From positions 56,475,706 through 56,539,705 of the forward strand of contig NC_092636.1 of assembly GCF_039555335.1 (NCBI RefSeq): DNA of 64,000 nucleotides, written 5' to 3'. The notes beneath the pieces are model-generated. The model made no database searches. It worked only from the letters and a program-made list of their open reading frames with translations, and was not told the origin of the DNA. The stretch is from Amphiura filiformis (Eukaryota; Echinodermata; Ophiuroidea; Amphilepidida; Amphiuridae). Below, piece after piece: positions 22,481 to 34,944 of this stretch. How positions within the stretch are numbered: the first letter of the stretch is position 1; every line of letters starts with the position of its first letter. The translations under genes were made by a program, and so were the position numbers.

Positions 22481-22830
22481 ACCTTCGCGGCTACACCTGG
22501 TGTAGCCCTGAAGCTACACCTTAATAGAGCTACTCTGAAGCTACTTCGAAGTAGCTACACCTTAGCAAACCCATAGTGGATACACTATATCAGAGCTACT
22601 TCGCTGTTGCTCCATCCATTGTCTGTCTAGAAGCCAACTCCGATGCTACACTAGTGCCAACTTCTGGATACGCCATATCGGAGCTACTCTAAAAGGTACT
22701 CTTAAGAAGCTACTCTGAAGTACATCTGATAGCTGTCAGCCACGAGCCAACCCTGGAGTAACACCGAAGTCAGCTCCGGTGTACAACCGCAGCCACAAAC
22801 GGGTCATTGACCGGCAGGGGTAAACAACTC
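22481..22830. repeat. AGCTAC-rich low-complexity block
   Basis: Irregular reiteration of GAGCTACTCTGAAGCTAC and GTAGCTACACC words, including the palindrome GAAGCTACTTCGAAGTAGCT. A related word set, in opposite sense, is found at 24360-24540 (GAGTAGCTCC, GAGGTACTCC), so the two may be ends of one element. Confidence 0.5.
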
Positions 22831-23441
22831 TCCGAACGCGTAATCGGCCGCGTACTAGTGCGCGTACCTAGCTATTTTTAGCAAAGCGAACGTTTGTTGT
22901 TTTGATTAATTGATTGACCATGTTTGCACGTTTGCATAGGGCGTCATGACGGAGCGAGAATCACTTGCCGATGTCACGGAGACATTTTGTTTCTCTTTAG
23001 TGGTTGTTTCCTTTGTAGAAACTTGTTCTTTTGTTTAACGACAGTACCAGTACGACTTCTTCTCAATTTGTGTTTAAAATCATCTTTAATCATTATTGAA
23101 TTTTGTGTTCCTTGTTATGTTTTTAGTTTTGCTAGCTTGAGATGCTTGTGTGACGTTGTTTTCCTGTGTGCATACTGCGGTTCGCGGTTCCACTTTCCCA
23201 TGTTGTTTGTTTATTTACCGTACCCGGGTTTATTATTACAGTTAAAATTTACTCATAATTTATACTTCTTCAATTTCTTGTTCTTACGCTGTTTTCCTAA
23301 CATTTTGCACCGCATTACTTTTAAGGCATGGGCCTATGCCTATAATACACCTTCTTGCAATACAGTTTGGTTTTGATTCGTTTGGCTAGGCCTTACGAAC
23401 ATTTTTTCTTTGCTTATTATACTTGAATGATTGGTCACTTA
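22831..23441. other. Intron 3 interior, no gene seen
   Basis: T-rich on the + strand. A 150-codon open frame is Phe/Leu/Cys-rich and has no protein-like pattern. Confidence 0.4.
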
Positions 23442-24206
23442 TTCATACATACGCGCTATATAACAGCATGCGTGATTGGTCGATAGGCGGGCATAAACAA
23501 CGTTTATGCCCTGCTTTCTGGTCGTAAACAAGTAGCGTCAGAACCGATGGACGCTCGCGAGTAGGATAAGCGCGGGTAAGCTCGCGAGCTATTTACGCAA
23601 AGCGCGAATGATGTACGCGATGTTCGCGCGCGTCCAAACACGGTGGACTGAGCAAGTCAACGTTTTCTTACAATTAGCGATGGACAAACTTTTAAAAAGG
23701 ATAAGAAATTGATAGTTTTTAGTCTAAAATTACGATATTTTTTAGTTGTGGAGGACAATATAACAGCATGCTGAATGATGCGTATGTATGAACGGGGTTC
23801 ATTCATATATTTTCATGACTAAACGTTGTTTATGCCCTCGGGCTAAAGCCCTCGGGCATAAACAATCGTTTAGTCATGAAAATATATGAATGAATTAGGA
23901 GTTCATTCATATATTTTCATGACTAAATTTATGCCCGAGGGGCCGCTTGCGGCCCGAGGGCATAAACAACCGTTTAGTCATGAAAATATATGAATGAACC
24001 CGTTCATACATACCAGAACATTTTGTGATTCTTATTTCATCAAAATATTAACAAAAAATAACAAGAAACATCATTAAAAACCATGAATTTCGTTCGTTCT
24101 CCCTACCACTGCAATCGTACATCCGGGCCACCGGGCATAAACGCTGTTTATGCCCGGCTCTCGACCAATCACGCGCGCCGTTATATAGCGTGTATGTATG
24201 AACCCC
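23442..24206. mobile_element. TTCATACATAC-family element pair enclosing palindromes P2 and P3
   Basis: The left member (23442-23796) runs from TTCATACATACGCGCTAT to GCGTATGTATGAA. The right member (about 24002-24206) is the reverse of the 20987-21170 copy and ends TGTATGTATGAA. Between them are two inverted-repeat hairpins: 23799-23896, with centre CGGGCTAAAGCCC, and 23900-24001, with centre GGCCGCTTGCGGCC. Their arms are shared with palindrome P1. No ORF. Confidence 0.7.
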
Positions 24207-24681
24207 TAATTTATTAAAAAGTAAATATTTAAATAAGTTACTAAACAATTAAAAAGCAAAGAAAGAAAGAACAAAAATCCCTAATATATCCAAATAAAAG
24301 CATACAATAAAGCTAAATTGAGAAAATAGCATTAAATCTGGCAACAGATCATCACGCATTTTTTTACGGAGTACCTCTAGAGGTACTCCGCTATAGAATG
24401 TCTCTACGGGAGGTACACCGTGGAAAACCGGATAGGAGTAGTCCACGGATTTTTGACTCGCGTTACGCTACACCGCTACAGAGTAGCCCTGGGGGCGGGC
24501 CTGGGGGTAATCCGGAGTAGCTCCAGAGTACATCATGCAGTGAGAAATTGGATGTGTAGAATAACGAGCCTATTAGTTAATGATCAAATACACATCCAGA
24601 CGGGCATCCAGATTCTCATTCACGGTTTACCACCGCGGCAGATTACCTGTATACGAGCAATTTCGCAAGTTCTCAACCTTT
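24207..24681. other. Intron 3, with right copy of the direct repeat
   Basis: Contains a small inverted repeat GGAGTACCTCTAGAGGTACTCC near 24367-24388 and the repeat of CTCATTCACGGTTTACCACC ending at about 24651. No gene. Confidence 0.5.
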
Positions 24682-25226
24682 GAGCGTGTTTATAGTGAGC
24701 CAGATTATCCGGTATTTAGAGTATAAGTACATCTTATACGGTATTGGTCGCCACTATAAACAGACCAATAGCGCTACTTGCCGCACATATTATACGGAAC
24801 TGATATCCTTCGATATCGATGGATATTGCAGTATATTCATTCCGTATACGGCCACTATAGACAGAGAGGGATTAACGATACCGTTATTCAAGGAAGTGGA
24901 GCAGGATTGTATAACTCTCCCAGCTCAAATTTATCACTGTAATAACACATCACCTACAAATATGGTACAATACTGTAGCAATAATGTTTAAAAAATAGGC
25001 CGGTATCGTTGCGACGGCAAACTATTTGAAACTGTGAAAATATTTGTGCCTCCCACATTGCATTGCGGTGACCTCGAACACGCAGAGTTCAACCACCTCG
25101 TATTCAGAATAACGCTATTGGTTGCCACTATAAACAGCCGAGATAACGGATAAGTCACATTCCATTCTAATCCCATATGCGTAAAAGGATACCGTATAAA
25201 TACCGTACACCACTATAAACACGCTC
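24682..25226. mobile_element. MITE with GAGCGTGTTTATAGTG ends
   Basis: Terminal inverted repeats GAGCGTGTTTATAGTG (24682) and CACTATAAACACGCTC (to 25226), with extended weaker pairing inward (CGGTATTTA...TACGG). CACTATAAACAG words recur inside. No ORF, about 545 bp. It ends 32 bp before the acceptor of exon 4. Confidence 0.75.
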
Positions 25227-25258
25227 ATAGATCCTCTTTGTAATGATTTGCCTTTTAG

Positions 25259-25385
25259 CTACTTACTCTTGATAGCATTGAATACGTTGAGGAGGATGGT
25301 GTATTCTACTCGCAAGCAGTAGGATCATGGGGACTTGACCGTGTTGATCAAAGGAGTGGCATGGATAACAACTACAACCCACCAC
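25259..25385 (+). CDS. S8 protease exon 4: end of propeptide and mature N-terminus
   Basis: The acceptor TTTGCCTTTTAG|C fits phase 0 from exon 3; the nearer AG at 25274-25275 would give a stop. The exon reads LLTLDSIEYVEEDGVFYSQ, which has the I9 end motif (Y-[IV]-E-E-D). GSWGLDRVDQRSG follows, the characteristic mature N-terminus of proteinase K/aqualysin-type subtilases. The donor is CCAC|GTAAGT at 25386, leaving phase 1. Cleavage to the mature enzyme is expected just before or near AVGSWGL. The catalytic Asp, His and Ser exons should follow but were not found up to base 64000, so the gene either continues beyond or is broken. Confidence 0.85.
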
Positions 25386-25761
25386 GTAAGTAGGCCTATA
25401 GACCACATTGCACTTTCTAACCCCTCTAGGCTCTCACTACGATGTCTGGCCATTGATCTGTCTGTCTGTCCCCCTCCCCCTCATTCTAAACGCTCCCCCT
25501 CATGGCCTTCTCACTTTGCATCTGGATGGGCAGCTCCAATGTTGTTGCCCACGCAATTGTGCTGCCTTAGGCCTATTAGTTGTTTGTTCATGCAATACGA
25601 CCTCAAACCAGTGATATTTTTCGTATTGCATGAACAGGGGTAACGAATTTATCATTCAGTAGACATGTATTTTAAATAAATATAAACAAATAAATAAATA
25701 ACACCACAATCCTAAAATAATCAATTTAGAGTCGCGTAGTGGCTGGACTCTGCTTTTAGAG
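25386..25761. other. Start of intron 4
   Basis: Non-coding. Includes an inverted pair TTGTTCATGCAATACG / CGTATTGCATGAACA around 25580-25636. Ends with the target-site copy TTTAGAG (25755-25761). Confidence 0.5.
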
Positions 25762-26691
25762 CATGGAAGTAATACACATGGAAGCTGGTCAAATACTACA
25801 TCAAAGTGAGTATCATACTTGCCGCGATACTGAACAAAAGCAGTACAGGTGAAAGTGGAACAATTGGGTCAACGCACATGGTCAACGTGTACCATGTCTA
25901 AAATCAAAGTTCCCGCTTAAAAATCAATAGCAGTACGAGGTCGTGTACTAAGTCCTGACAATGGGCTGTGTTATATTACCGCAGTGCATGACTAGTTTTA
26001 TGAACACAAACAGATTTTATAAAATCCCTACGTAATGGTCAGAATGCTATCAGTTTAATTTATACAATTTTATTAAAAGTATGTAATTATGTGAAAACCT
26101 ACCGATTAAATGTATATATATGCTAGACTTTCAGATAGCAGTTTTAAAACAGAAAATGAAATGAAATACAATTTATTTTACGCAAAATGTAAAGATAATA
26201 CCCGACTCTGGAACATTCTGGTCAACAGCAATTTCGGGCAGCCCCGGGCACACAAATAGATGCGGGATTCATTTTATAATGTAAAGCATGTGCCAAGTGC
26301 GCATATCAAGTATTACCGCTAATTAGCGGTTTAGACGTAAATGCATTATTTCCAATATTTTGAAGTTTAAGAAAATCTGTAAGTATAGGGTAGAAATCGA
26401 TATTTTGATTGGATTTCTGTAATTATGGATTACAAATCTAACATCCCTGTCACTTTTTTTCCGAATATAAACAACATACTTGAAACATAATCAAGAAAAA
26501 CACGATTTTTGCTCAAAATAATAAACCTGTAAATAAACGAACTGGCAATAAAGGCGGCAAGTCTGGTCCACATCAAAGACACGCTGACTACATTGTTATC
26601 ACAATAGCTTGATACGTACTCTCTATAGAATGTTACGTAAATAATTCAATAGGTGTTGGATCGACCAGCTTCCATGTCTCTTACTTCCATG
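25762..26691 (+). mobile_element. 930-bp TIR element, left copy
   Basis: Ends CATGGAAGTAATACACATGG and its inverted form CCATGTCTCTTACTTCCATG give about 29-bp terminal inverted repeats with a few mismatches. Flanked by direct TTTAGAG (25755-25761, 26692-26698), a 7-bp target duplication. No transposase ORF, so non-autonomous. An inverted second copy lies at 35837-36761. Confidence 0.85.
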
Positions 26692-27713
26692 TTTAGAGTA
26701 ACCCCGACTCCATTTATGGATTCACCCTGACTCCGCCATTTACGGTTACTCCGACAGTTCGGATTAGCACAAAATAATGATACACATATAGATGTAAATT
26801 CAAAGTATTGTGGCGGGACGGCCGATTGCCACTAGCTCGGAATGTCTCAATGTGGTTTTTAAATAGAAACCTGGTTAGACTGTAACTTGGTATATGAAAT
26901 GTCAGGTGGCCGGGTTGACACCAGTTCCCAAAATGGGAACACGAACAGTTTTGTATTGAGACGGGGTAAGTCGACTCGTGGGGGCAGAACCCCACTGTCA
27001 GAGTATTTTTTTACAAACAGAAGCGCATCTAAATAATTCTTCACGTAGGTCGTTCACTCAATTATCCTCAACAATATTTATTTACTCCAGACTATAACAT
27101 ACAATACTCAGCCACACCCCTATCCTACACTTTAGCTTCCTACTCCTACAACTACCGGTACCTCTGCAGTACTACACAGCTAGCACCCTCTGCAGCAAAA
27201 GATGAGAATCAATAGGGAAAATGTGTTAATACAATTTAACATGAAAGGCCTACAAAAATCTAAGTTATTTTGGTACTAAATGACAAATTGGGCATAGTAG
27301 CCCCGCTCAGCGCATGCTAATAGTAATGACACTTACGAACGCATGCAAGTATGTATTGGTAAAGTATCATCATAAAATCTATCAAAAATCCTATAAAACA
27401 CAACTACTTTTTGCCAAATGAAAATCTGGGCAGCATGGCTCCCCTCTAGGTGCCGACCAGATTTTCGATAATACATTTAAAAAAATGTCACACCTAAGGT
27501 ATGCATCTTTATGTATCATCACCATTTCATAATACACATAATAAAACAATATGATTCCAACAGACTGTGCCTATCATCACATACATAATAAAAATATACA
27601 TGACTCACCAAATAAAATCCTCTCTTGTTTATAAAATATAAAACTCACCAAAAGGTTCTCTACTCAGTGGATAGGCCCCCAGACCTCCTCAATCCTCTGA
27701 TATGTCTTTTATA
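26692..27713. other. Sequence between TIR element and satellite
   Basis: AT-rich, no ORF of interest. CTGCAGCAAAAGATGAGAAT near 27193 recurs near 37976, outside the inverted pair. The last ~40 bp are a decayed satellite monomer. Confidence 0.4.
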
Positions 27714-29322
27714 GGCATAAGATCGCCCCACGCGATATTACCCCTATACTCCGCAATCCTCAGATATGTCTTTTAGGCATAAGATCGCCCCACGCGATAT
27801 TACCCCTATACTCCGCAATCCTTTGGTATGTCTTTAAGGCATAAGATCGCCCCACGCGATATTACCCCTTTACTCCGCAATCCTTTGGTATGTCTTTAAG
27901 GCATAAGATCGCCCCACGCGATATTACCCCTTTACTCCGCAATCCTCTGGTATGTCTTTAAGGCATAAGATCGCCCCACGCGATATTACCCCGTTACTCC
28001 GCAATCCTCTGGTATGTCTTTAAGGCATAAGATCGCCCCACGCGATATTACCCCTTTACTCCGCAATCCTCTGGTATGTCTTTAAGGCATAAGATCGCCC
28101 CACGCGATATTACCCCTTTACTCCGCAATCCTTTGGTATGTCTTTAAGGCATAAGATCGCCCCACGCGATATTACCCCTTTACTCCGCAATCCTTTGGTA
28201 TGTCTTTAAGGCATAAGATCGCCCCACGCGATATTACCCCTTTACTCCGCAATCCTTTGGTATGTCTTTAAGGCATAAGATCGCCCCACGCGATATTACC
28301 CCTTTACTCCGCAATCCTTTGGTACGTCTTTAAGGCATAAGATCGCCCCACGCGATATTACCCCTTTACTCCGCAATCCTTTGGTACGTCTTTAAGGCAT
28401 AAGATCGCCCCACGCGATATTACCCCTTTACTCCGCAATCCTTTGGTATCTCTTTAAGGCATAAGATCGCCCCACGCGATATTACCCTTTACTCCGCAAT
28501 CCTTTGGTACCTCTTTAAGGCATAAGATCGCCCCACGCGATATTACCCCTTTACTCCGCAATCCTTTGGTATCTCTTTAAGGCATAAGATCGCCCCACGC
28601 GATATTACCCCTTTACTCCGCAATCCTTTGGTACCTCTTTAAGGCATAAGATCGCCCCACGCGATATTACCCCTTTACTCCGCAATCCTTTGGTATGTCT
28701 TTAAGGCATAAGATCGCCCCACGCGATATTACCCCTTTACTCCGCAATCCTTTGGTATCTCTTTAAGGCATAAGATCGCCCCACGCGATATACCCCTTTA
28801 CTCCGCAATCCTTTGGTATCTCTTTAAGGCATAAGATCGCCCCACGCGATATTACCCCTTTACTCCGCAATCCTTTGGTACGTCTTTAAGGCATAAGATC
28901 GCCCCACGCGATATTACCCCTTTACTCCGCAATCCTTTGGTACGTCTTTAAGGCATAAGATCGCCCCACGCGATATTACCCTTTACTCCGCAATCCTTTG
29001 GTATCTCTTTAAGGCATAAGATCGCCCCACGCGATATTACCCCTTTACTCCGCAATCCTTTGGTATGTCTTTAAGGCATAAGATCGCCCCACGCGATATT
29101 ACCCCTTTACTCCGCAATCCTTTGGTATGTCTTTAAGGCATAAGATCGCCCCACGCGATATTACCTCTTTACTCCGCAATCCTTTGGTATGTCTTTAAGG
29201 CATAAGATCGCCCCACGCGATATTACCCTTTACTCCGCAATCCTTTGGTATGTCTTTAAGGCATAAGATCGCCCCACGCGATATTACCCCTTTACTCCGC
29301 AATCCTTTGGTACGTCTTTAAG
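27714..29322. repeat. 62-bp satellite array, block 1
   Basis: About 26 head-to-tail copies of a 62-bp unit beginning AGGCATAAGATCGCCCCACG and containing the small hairpin ATCGC-CCCAC-GCGAT. Edge monomers (CTCTGATATG, CTCAGATATG) differ more than interior ones (CCTTTGGTAT), as expected when unequal exchange homogenises the middle. Variants alternate TATG, TACG, TATC and TACC after GG. Confidence 0.95.
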
Positions 29323-29937
29323 GGGGTACTACACCCATTGATATTTTTTTTGCATTTTTTTGCATTTTGTGAAGAAATTACAAAAAAAAAATTGGACAAA
29401 GTGATATGCAAAATGAAGGGGCAAATCTTCTCGTTTTATTGGTGGCATCGGTATCAATGTAGCTTACATGCTTTTGAAGATAGAAGCCAAAAGGAGGTAC
29501 ATCACTGATGATTTAAATTCACTTAATTTTGGAAAGCTTACTATCAACGGATTTCGTTAAAATTTTGGATATGTGTTGCTAACACATTAGGGAAATAATG
29601 TTGATATGTAAAATGGGAATAAGTGGTCCCTGATTTCTTTTATGACTTCATGAACTTGGTGCTCCACAACTATCAAAAACGAACCGGTTAAAATGCTTCT
29701 ATTTTCAATGTCGAGCTATATTTTGTATTTTTAACTTGCGACATTATGTCACTGAAACTTAATTAAGCCATAGGTAACAGGTTACCACAACCACACTACA
29801 GCAATGTTGAAAAATATTGTATTTTTTGTCACATATACCACCATATTAGGTAGTTTTCCGTAAGCTTCATTTTTGTGATTTTGGTAACTATTTTATATTT
29901 ATTTGCCCAATCCAACTCAACTAGGCAATCTAAATTG
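29323..29937. other. Non-satellite segment before the higher-order repeat
   Basis: Starts GGGGGTACTACACCCATTG at the satellite edge; A/T-rich, no ORF. It joins directly to the first copy of the 811-bp unit, which it precedes only once. Confidence 0.6.
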
Positions 29938-32900
29938 TACTCACCATTTACATCCCAAGGTATTTTAGTATATCCACCTCACACATTTCCATTATATATC
30001 CAGTAACAGATAAAATATCAAAATTGATGCCTCAAGCCCTCATTATGACATGTATGATATCACAGACTATCACATGTATTCAAAATTGATGCCTGAATTT
30101 GACCTGAACAATTGACCTATAACCTGACCTTTGATGACCTTATAGCCTTTTTAAATCTCTTTTCCTAACAACATATTATAGAAGATACATACATGGTGTA
30201 GTATTAAATTGTCTATGTGGAAGAGATTATTTAGGCTTATTTATTTTATTCAGTGTTATAATCAGTGAGTATATTTCTATAGATAGTATAACAAAGGATT
30301 TAATGTATTCTATTCATGTATTCTACTTGGACATGTTCAATTGAATAAATTATGGATTGTTATGAAACACACATCTCAGTTACCAGGATACAGTAAACAA
30401 AAAAATATATAGGGCTAAAATGATTTTCTAAAATGGTTTAAAACCACTTTGTATGTAGAGATATTTTATAAGTTCAGGACATGAGATGATGAACATATTT
30501 ATATACTTTATAAATTTGCAACAAAAAAAAGAAGATGGGTACTGATGAAAATCAGGGTATTAAATCTCCTTAAGGCATAAGATCGCCCACGCGATATTAC
30601 CCCTTTACTCCGCAATCCTTTGGTATCTCTTTAAGGCATAAGATCGCCCCACGCGATATTACCCTTTACTCCGCAATCCTTTGGTATGTCTTTAAGGCAT
30701 AAGATCGCCCCACGCGATATTACCCCTTTACTCCGCAATCCTTTGGTACTCACCATTTACATCCCAAGGTATTTTAGTATATCCACCGCTCACATTTCCA
30801 TTATATATCCAGTAACAGACAGAATATCAAAATTGATGCCTCAAGCCCTCATTATGACATGTATGATATCACAGACTATCACATGTATTCAAAATTGATG
30901 CCTGAATTTGACCTGAACAATTGACCTATAACCTGACCTTTGATGACCTTATAGCCTTTTTAAATCTCTTTTCCTAACAACATATTATAGAAGATACATA
31001 CATGGTGTAGTATTAAATTGTCTATGTGGAAGAGATTATTTAGGCTTATTTATTTTATTCAGTGTTATAATCAGTGAGTATATTTCTATAGATAGTATAA
31101 CAAAGGATTTAATGTATTCTATTCATGTATTCTACTTGGACATGTTCAATTGAATAAATTATGGATTGTTATGAAACACACATCTCAGTTACCAGGATAC
31201 AGTAAACAAAAAAAAAAATATATAGGGCTAAAATGATTTTCTAAAATGGTTTAAAACCACTTTGTATGTAGAGATATTTTATAAGTTCAGGACATGAGAT
31301 GATGAACATATTTATATACTTTATAAATTTGCAAAAAAAAAAAGAAGATGGGTACTGATGAAAATCAGGGTATTAAATCTCCTTAAGGCATAAGATCGCC
31401 CACGCGATATTACCCATTACTCCGCAATCCTTTGGTATCTCTTTAAGGCATAAGATCGCCCCACGCGATATTACCCCTTTACTCCGCAATCCTTTGGTAT
31501 GTCTTTAAGGCATAAGATCGCCCCACGCGATATTACCCCTTTACTCCGCAATCCTTTGGTACTCACCATTTAATACATCCCAAGGTATTTTAGTATATCC
31601 ACCTCACACATTTCCATTATATATCCAGTAACAGACAAAATATCAAAATTGATGCCTCAAGCCCTCATTATGACATGTATGATATCACAGACTATCACAT
31701 GTATTCAAAATTGATGCCTGAATTTGACCTGAACAATTGACCTATAACCTGACCTTTGATGACCTTATAGCCTTTTTAAATCTTTTTTCCTAACAACATA
31801 TTATAGAAGATACATACATGGTGTAGTATTAAATTGTCTATGTGGAAGAGATTATTTAGGCTTATTTATTTTATTCAGTGTTATAATCAGTGAGTATATT
31901 TCTATAGATAGTATAACAAAGGATTTAATGTATTCTATTCATGTATTCTACTTGGACATGTTCAATTGAATAAATTATGGATTGTTATGAAACACACATC
32001 TCAGTTACCAGGATACAGTAAACAAAAAAAAATATATAGGGCTAAAATGATTTTCTAAAATGGTTTAAAACCACTTTGTATGTAGAGATATTTTATAAGT
32101 TCAGGACATGAGATGATGAACATATTTATATACTTTATAAATTTGCAACAAAAAAAGAAGATGGGTACTGATGAAAATCAGGGTATTAAATCTCCTTAAG
32201 GCATAAGATCGCCCACGCGATATTACCCTTTACTCCGCAATCCTTTGGTATCTCTTTAAGGCATAAGATCGCCCCACGCGATATTACCCTTTACTCCGCA
32301 ATCCTTTGGTATGTCTTTAAGGCATAAGATCGCCCCACGCGATATTACCCCTTTACTCCGCAATCCTTTGGTACTCACCATTTACATCCCAAGGTATTTT
32401 AGTATATCCACCTCACACATTTCCATTATATATCCAGTAACAGACAAAATATCAAAATTGATGCCTCAAGCCCTCATTATGACATGTATGATATCACAGA
32501 CTATCACATGTATTCAAAATTGATGCCTGAATTTGACCTGAACAATTGACCTATAACCTGACCTTTGATGACCTTATAGCCTTTTTAAATCTCTTTTCCT
32601 AACAACATATTATAGAAGATACATACATGGTGTAGTATTAAATTGTCTATGTGGAAGAGATTATTTAGGCTTATTTATTTTATTCAGTGTTATAATCAGT
32701 GAGTATATTTCTATAGATAGTATAACAAAGGATTTAATGTATTCTATTCATGTATTCTACTTGGACATGTTCAATTGAATAAATTATGGATTGTTATGAA
32801 ACACACATCTCAGTTACCAGGATACAGTAAACAAAAAAAATATATAGGGCTAAAATGATTTTCTAAAATGGTTTAAAACCACTTTGTATGTAGAGATATT

Positions 32901-34626
32901 TTATAAGTTCAGGACATGAGATGATGAACATATTTATATACTTTATAAATTTGCAACAAAAAAAAGAAGATGGGTACTGATGAAAATCAGGGTATTAAAT
33001 CTCCTTAAGGCATAAGATCGCCCACGCGATATTACCCATTACTCCGCAATCCTTTGGTATCTCTTTAAGGCATAAGATCGCCCCACGCGATATTACCCCT
33101 TTACTCCGCAATCCTTTGGTATGTCTTTAAGGCATAAGATCGCCCCACGCGATATTACCCCTTTACTCCGCAATCCTTTGGTACTCACCATTTAATACAT
33201 CCCAAGGTATTTTAGTATATCCACCTCACACATTTCCATTATATATCCAGTAACAGACAAAATATCAAAATTGATGCCTCAAGCCCTCATTATGACATGT
33301 ATGATATCACAGACTATCACATGTATTCAAAATTGATGCCTGAATTTGACCTGAACAATTGACCTATAACCTGACCTTTGATGACCTTATAGCCTTTTTA
33401 AATCTTTTTTCCTAACAACATATTATAGAAGATACATACATGGTGTAGTATTAAATTGTCTATGTGGAAGAGATTATTTAGGCTTATTTATTTTATTCAG
33501 TGTTATAATCAGTGAGTATATTTCTATAGATAGTATAACAAAGGATTTAATGTATTCTATTCATGTATTCTACTTGGACATGTTCAATTGAATAAATTAT
33601 GGATTGTTATGAAACACACATCTCAGTTACCAGGATACAGTAAACAAAAAAAAATATATAGGGCTAAAATGATTTTCTAAAATGGTTTAAAACCACTTTG
33701 TATGTAGAGATATTTTATAAGTTCAGGACATGAGATGATGAACATATTTATATACTTTATAAATTTGCAACAAAAAAAAGAAGATGGGTACTGATGAAAA
33801 TCAGGGTATTAAATCTCCTTAAGGCATAAGATCGCCCACGCGATATTACCCATTACTCCGCAATCCTTTGGTATCTCTTTAAGGCATAAGATCGCCCCAC
33901 GCGATATTACCCCTTTACTCCGCAATCCTTTGGTATGTCTTTAAGGCATAAGATCGCCCCACGCGATATTACCCCTTTACTCCGCAATCCTTTGGTACTC
34001 ACCATTTAATACATCCCAAGGTATTTTAGTATATCCACCTCACACATTTCCATTATATATCCAGTAACAGACAAAATATCAAAATTGATGCCTCAAGCCC
34101 TCATTATGACATGTATGATATCACAGACTATCACATGTATTCAAAATTGATGCCTGAATTTGACCTGAACAATTGACCTATAACCTGACCTTTGATGACC
34201 TTATAGCCTTTTTAAATCTTTTTTCCTAACAACATATTATAGAAGATACATACATGGTGTAGTATTAAATTGTCTATGTGGAAGAGATTATTTAGGCTTA
34301 TTTATTTTATTCAGTGTTATAATCAGTGAGTATATTTCTATAGATAGTATAACAAAGGATTTAATGTATTCTATTCATGTATTCTACTTGGACATGTTCA
34401 ATTGAATAAATTATGGATTGTTATGAAACACACATCTCATTTACCAGGATACAGTAAACAAAAAAATATATAGGGCTAAAATGATTTTCTAAAATGGTTT
34501 AAAACCACTTTGTATGTAGAGATATTTTATAAGTTCAGGACATGAGATGATGAACATATTTATATACTTTATAAATTTGCAACAAAAAAAAGAAGATGGG
34601 TACTGATGAAAATCAGGGTATTAAAT
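29938..34626. repeat. Higher-order repeat: six ~811-bp units, five ending in three 62-bp monomers
   Basis: Unit starts (TACTCACCATTTA) at 29938, 30747, 31560, 32372, 33182 and 33996, so the period is 809-814 bp. Each unit has about 630 bp of unrelated AT-rich sequence; in the first five it is followed by three satellite monomers, the first shortened to GATCGCCCACG, and the sixth runs into block 2. Units are nearly identical; the visible differences are mostly A-run lengths and a few bases (CACCGCTCACA in unit 2). Each unit carries four TGACCT half-sites. Confidence 0.95.
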
Positions 34627-34944
34627 CGCCTTAAGGCATAAGATCGCCCCACGCGATATTACCCCTTTACTCCGCAATCCTTTGGTATCTCTTTAAGGCA
34701 TAAGATCGCCCCACGCGATATTACCCCTTTACTCCGCAATCCTTTGGTATGTCTTTAAGGCATAAGATCGCCCCACGCGATATTACCCCTTTACTCCGCA
34801 ATCCTTTGGTATCTCTTTAAGGCATAAGATCGCCCCACGCGATATTACCCCTTTACTCCGCAATCCTTTGGTATCTCTTTAAGGCATAAGATCGCCCCAC
34901 GCGATATTACCCCTTTACTCCGCAATCCTTTGGTATCTCTTTAA
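34627..34944. repeat. 62-bp satellite array, block 2
   Basis: Five monomers continue from the last higher-order unit and end at GGTATCTCTTTAA. Confidence 0.95.

Noticed and set aside
22924..23376. 150-codon open frame in intron 3
   Set aside because: Phe/Leu/Cys-rich composition from T-rich DNA, no motif, and the host gene's exons flank it.
27714..29322. CRISPR-like array
   Set aside because: The 62-bp units are directly adjacent with no unique spacers, and the DNA is clearly animal nuclear DNA.
30686..32523. Identical 70-codon frames at 30686 and 32311
   Set aside because: Satellite and higher-order repeat sequence read in one frame; not a gene family.
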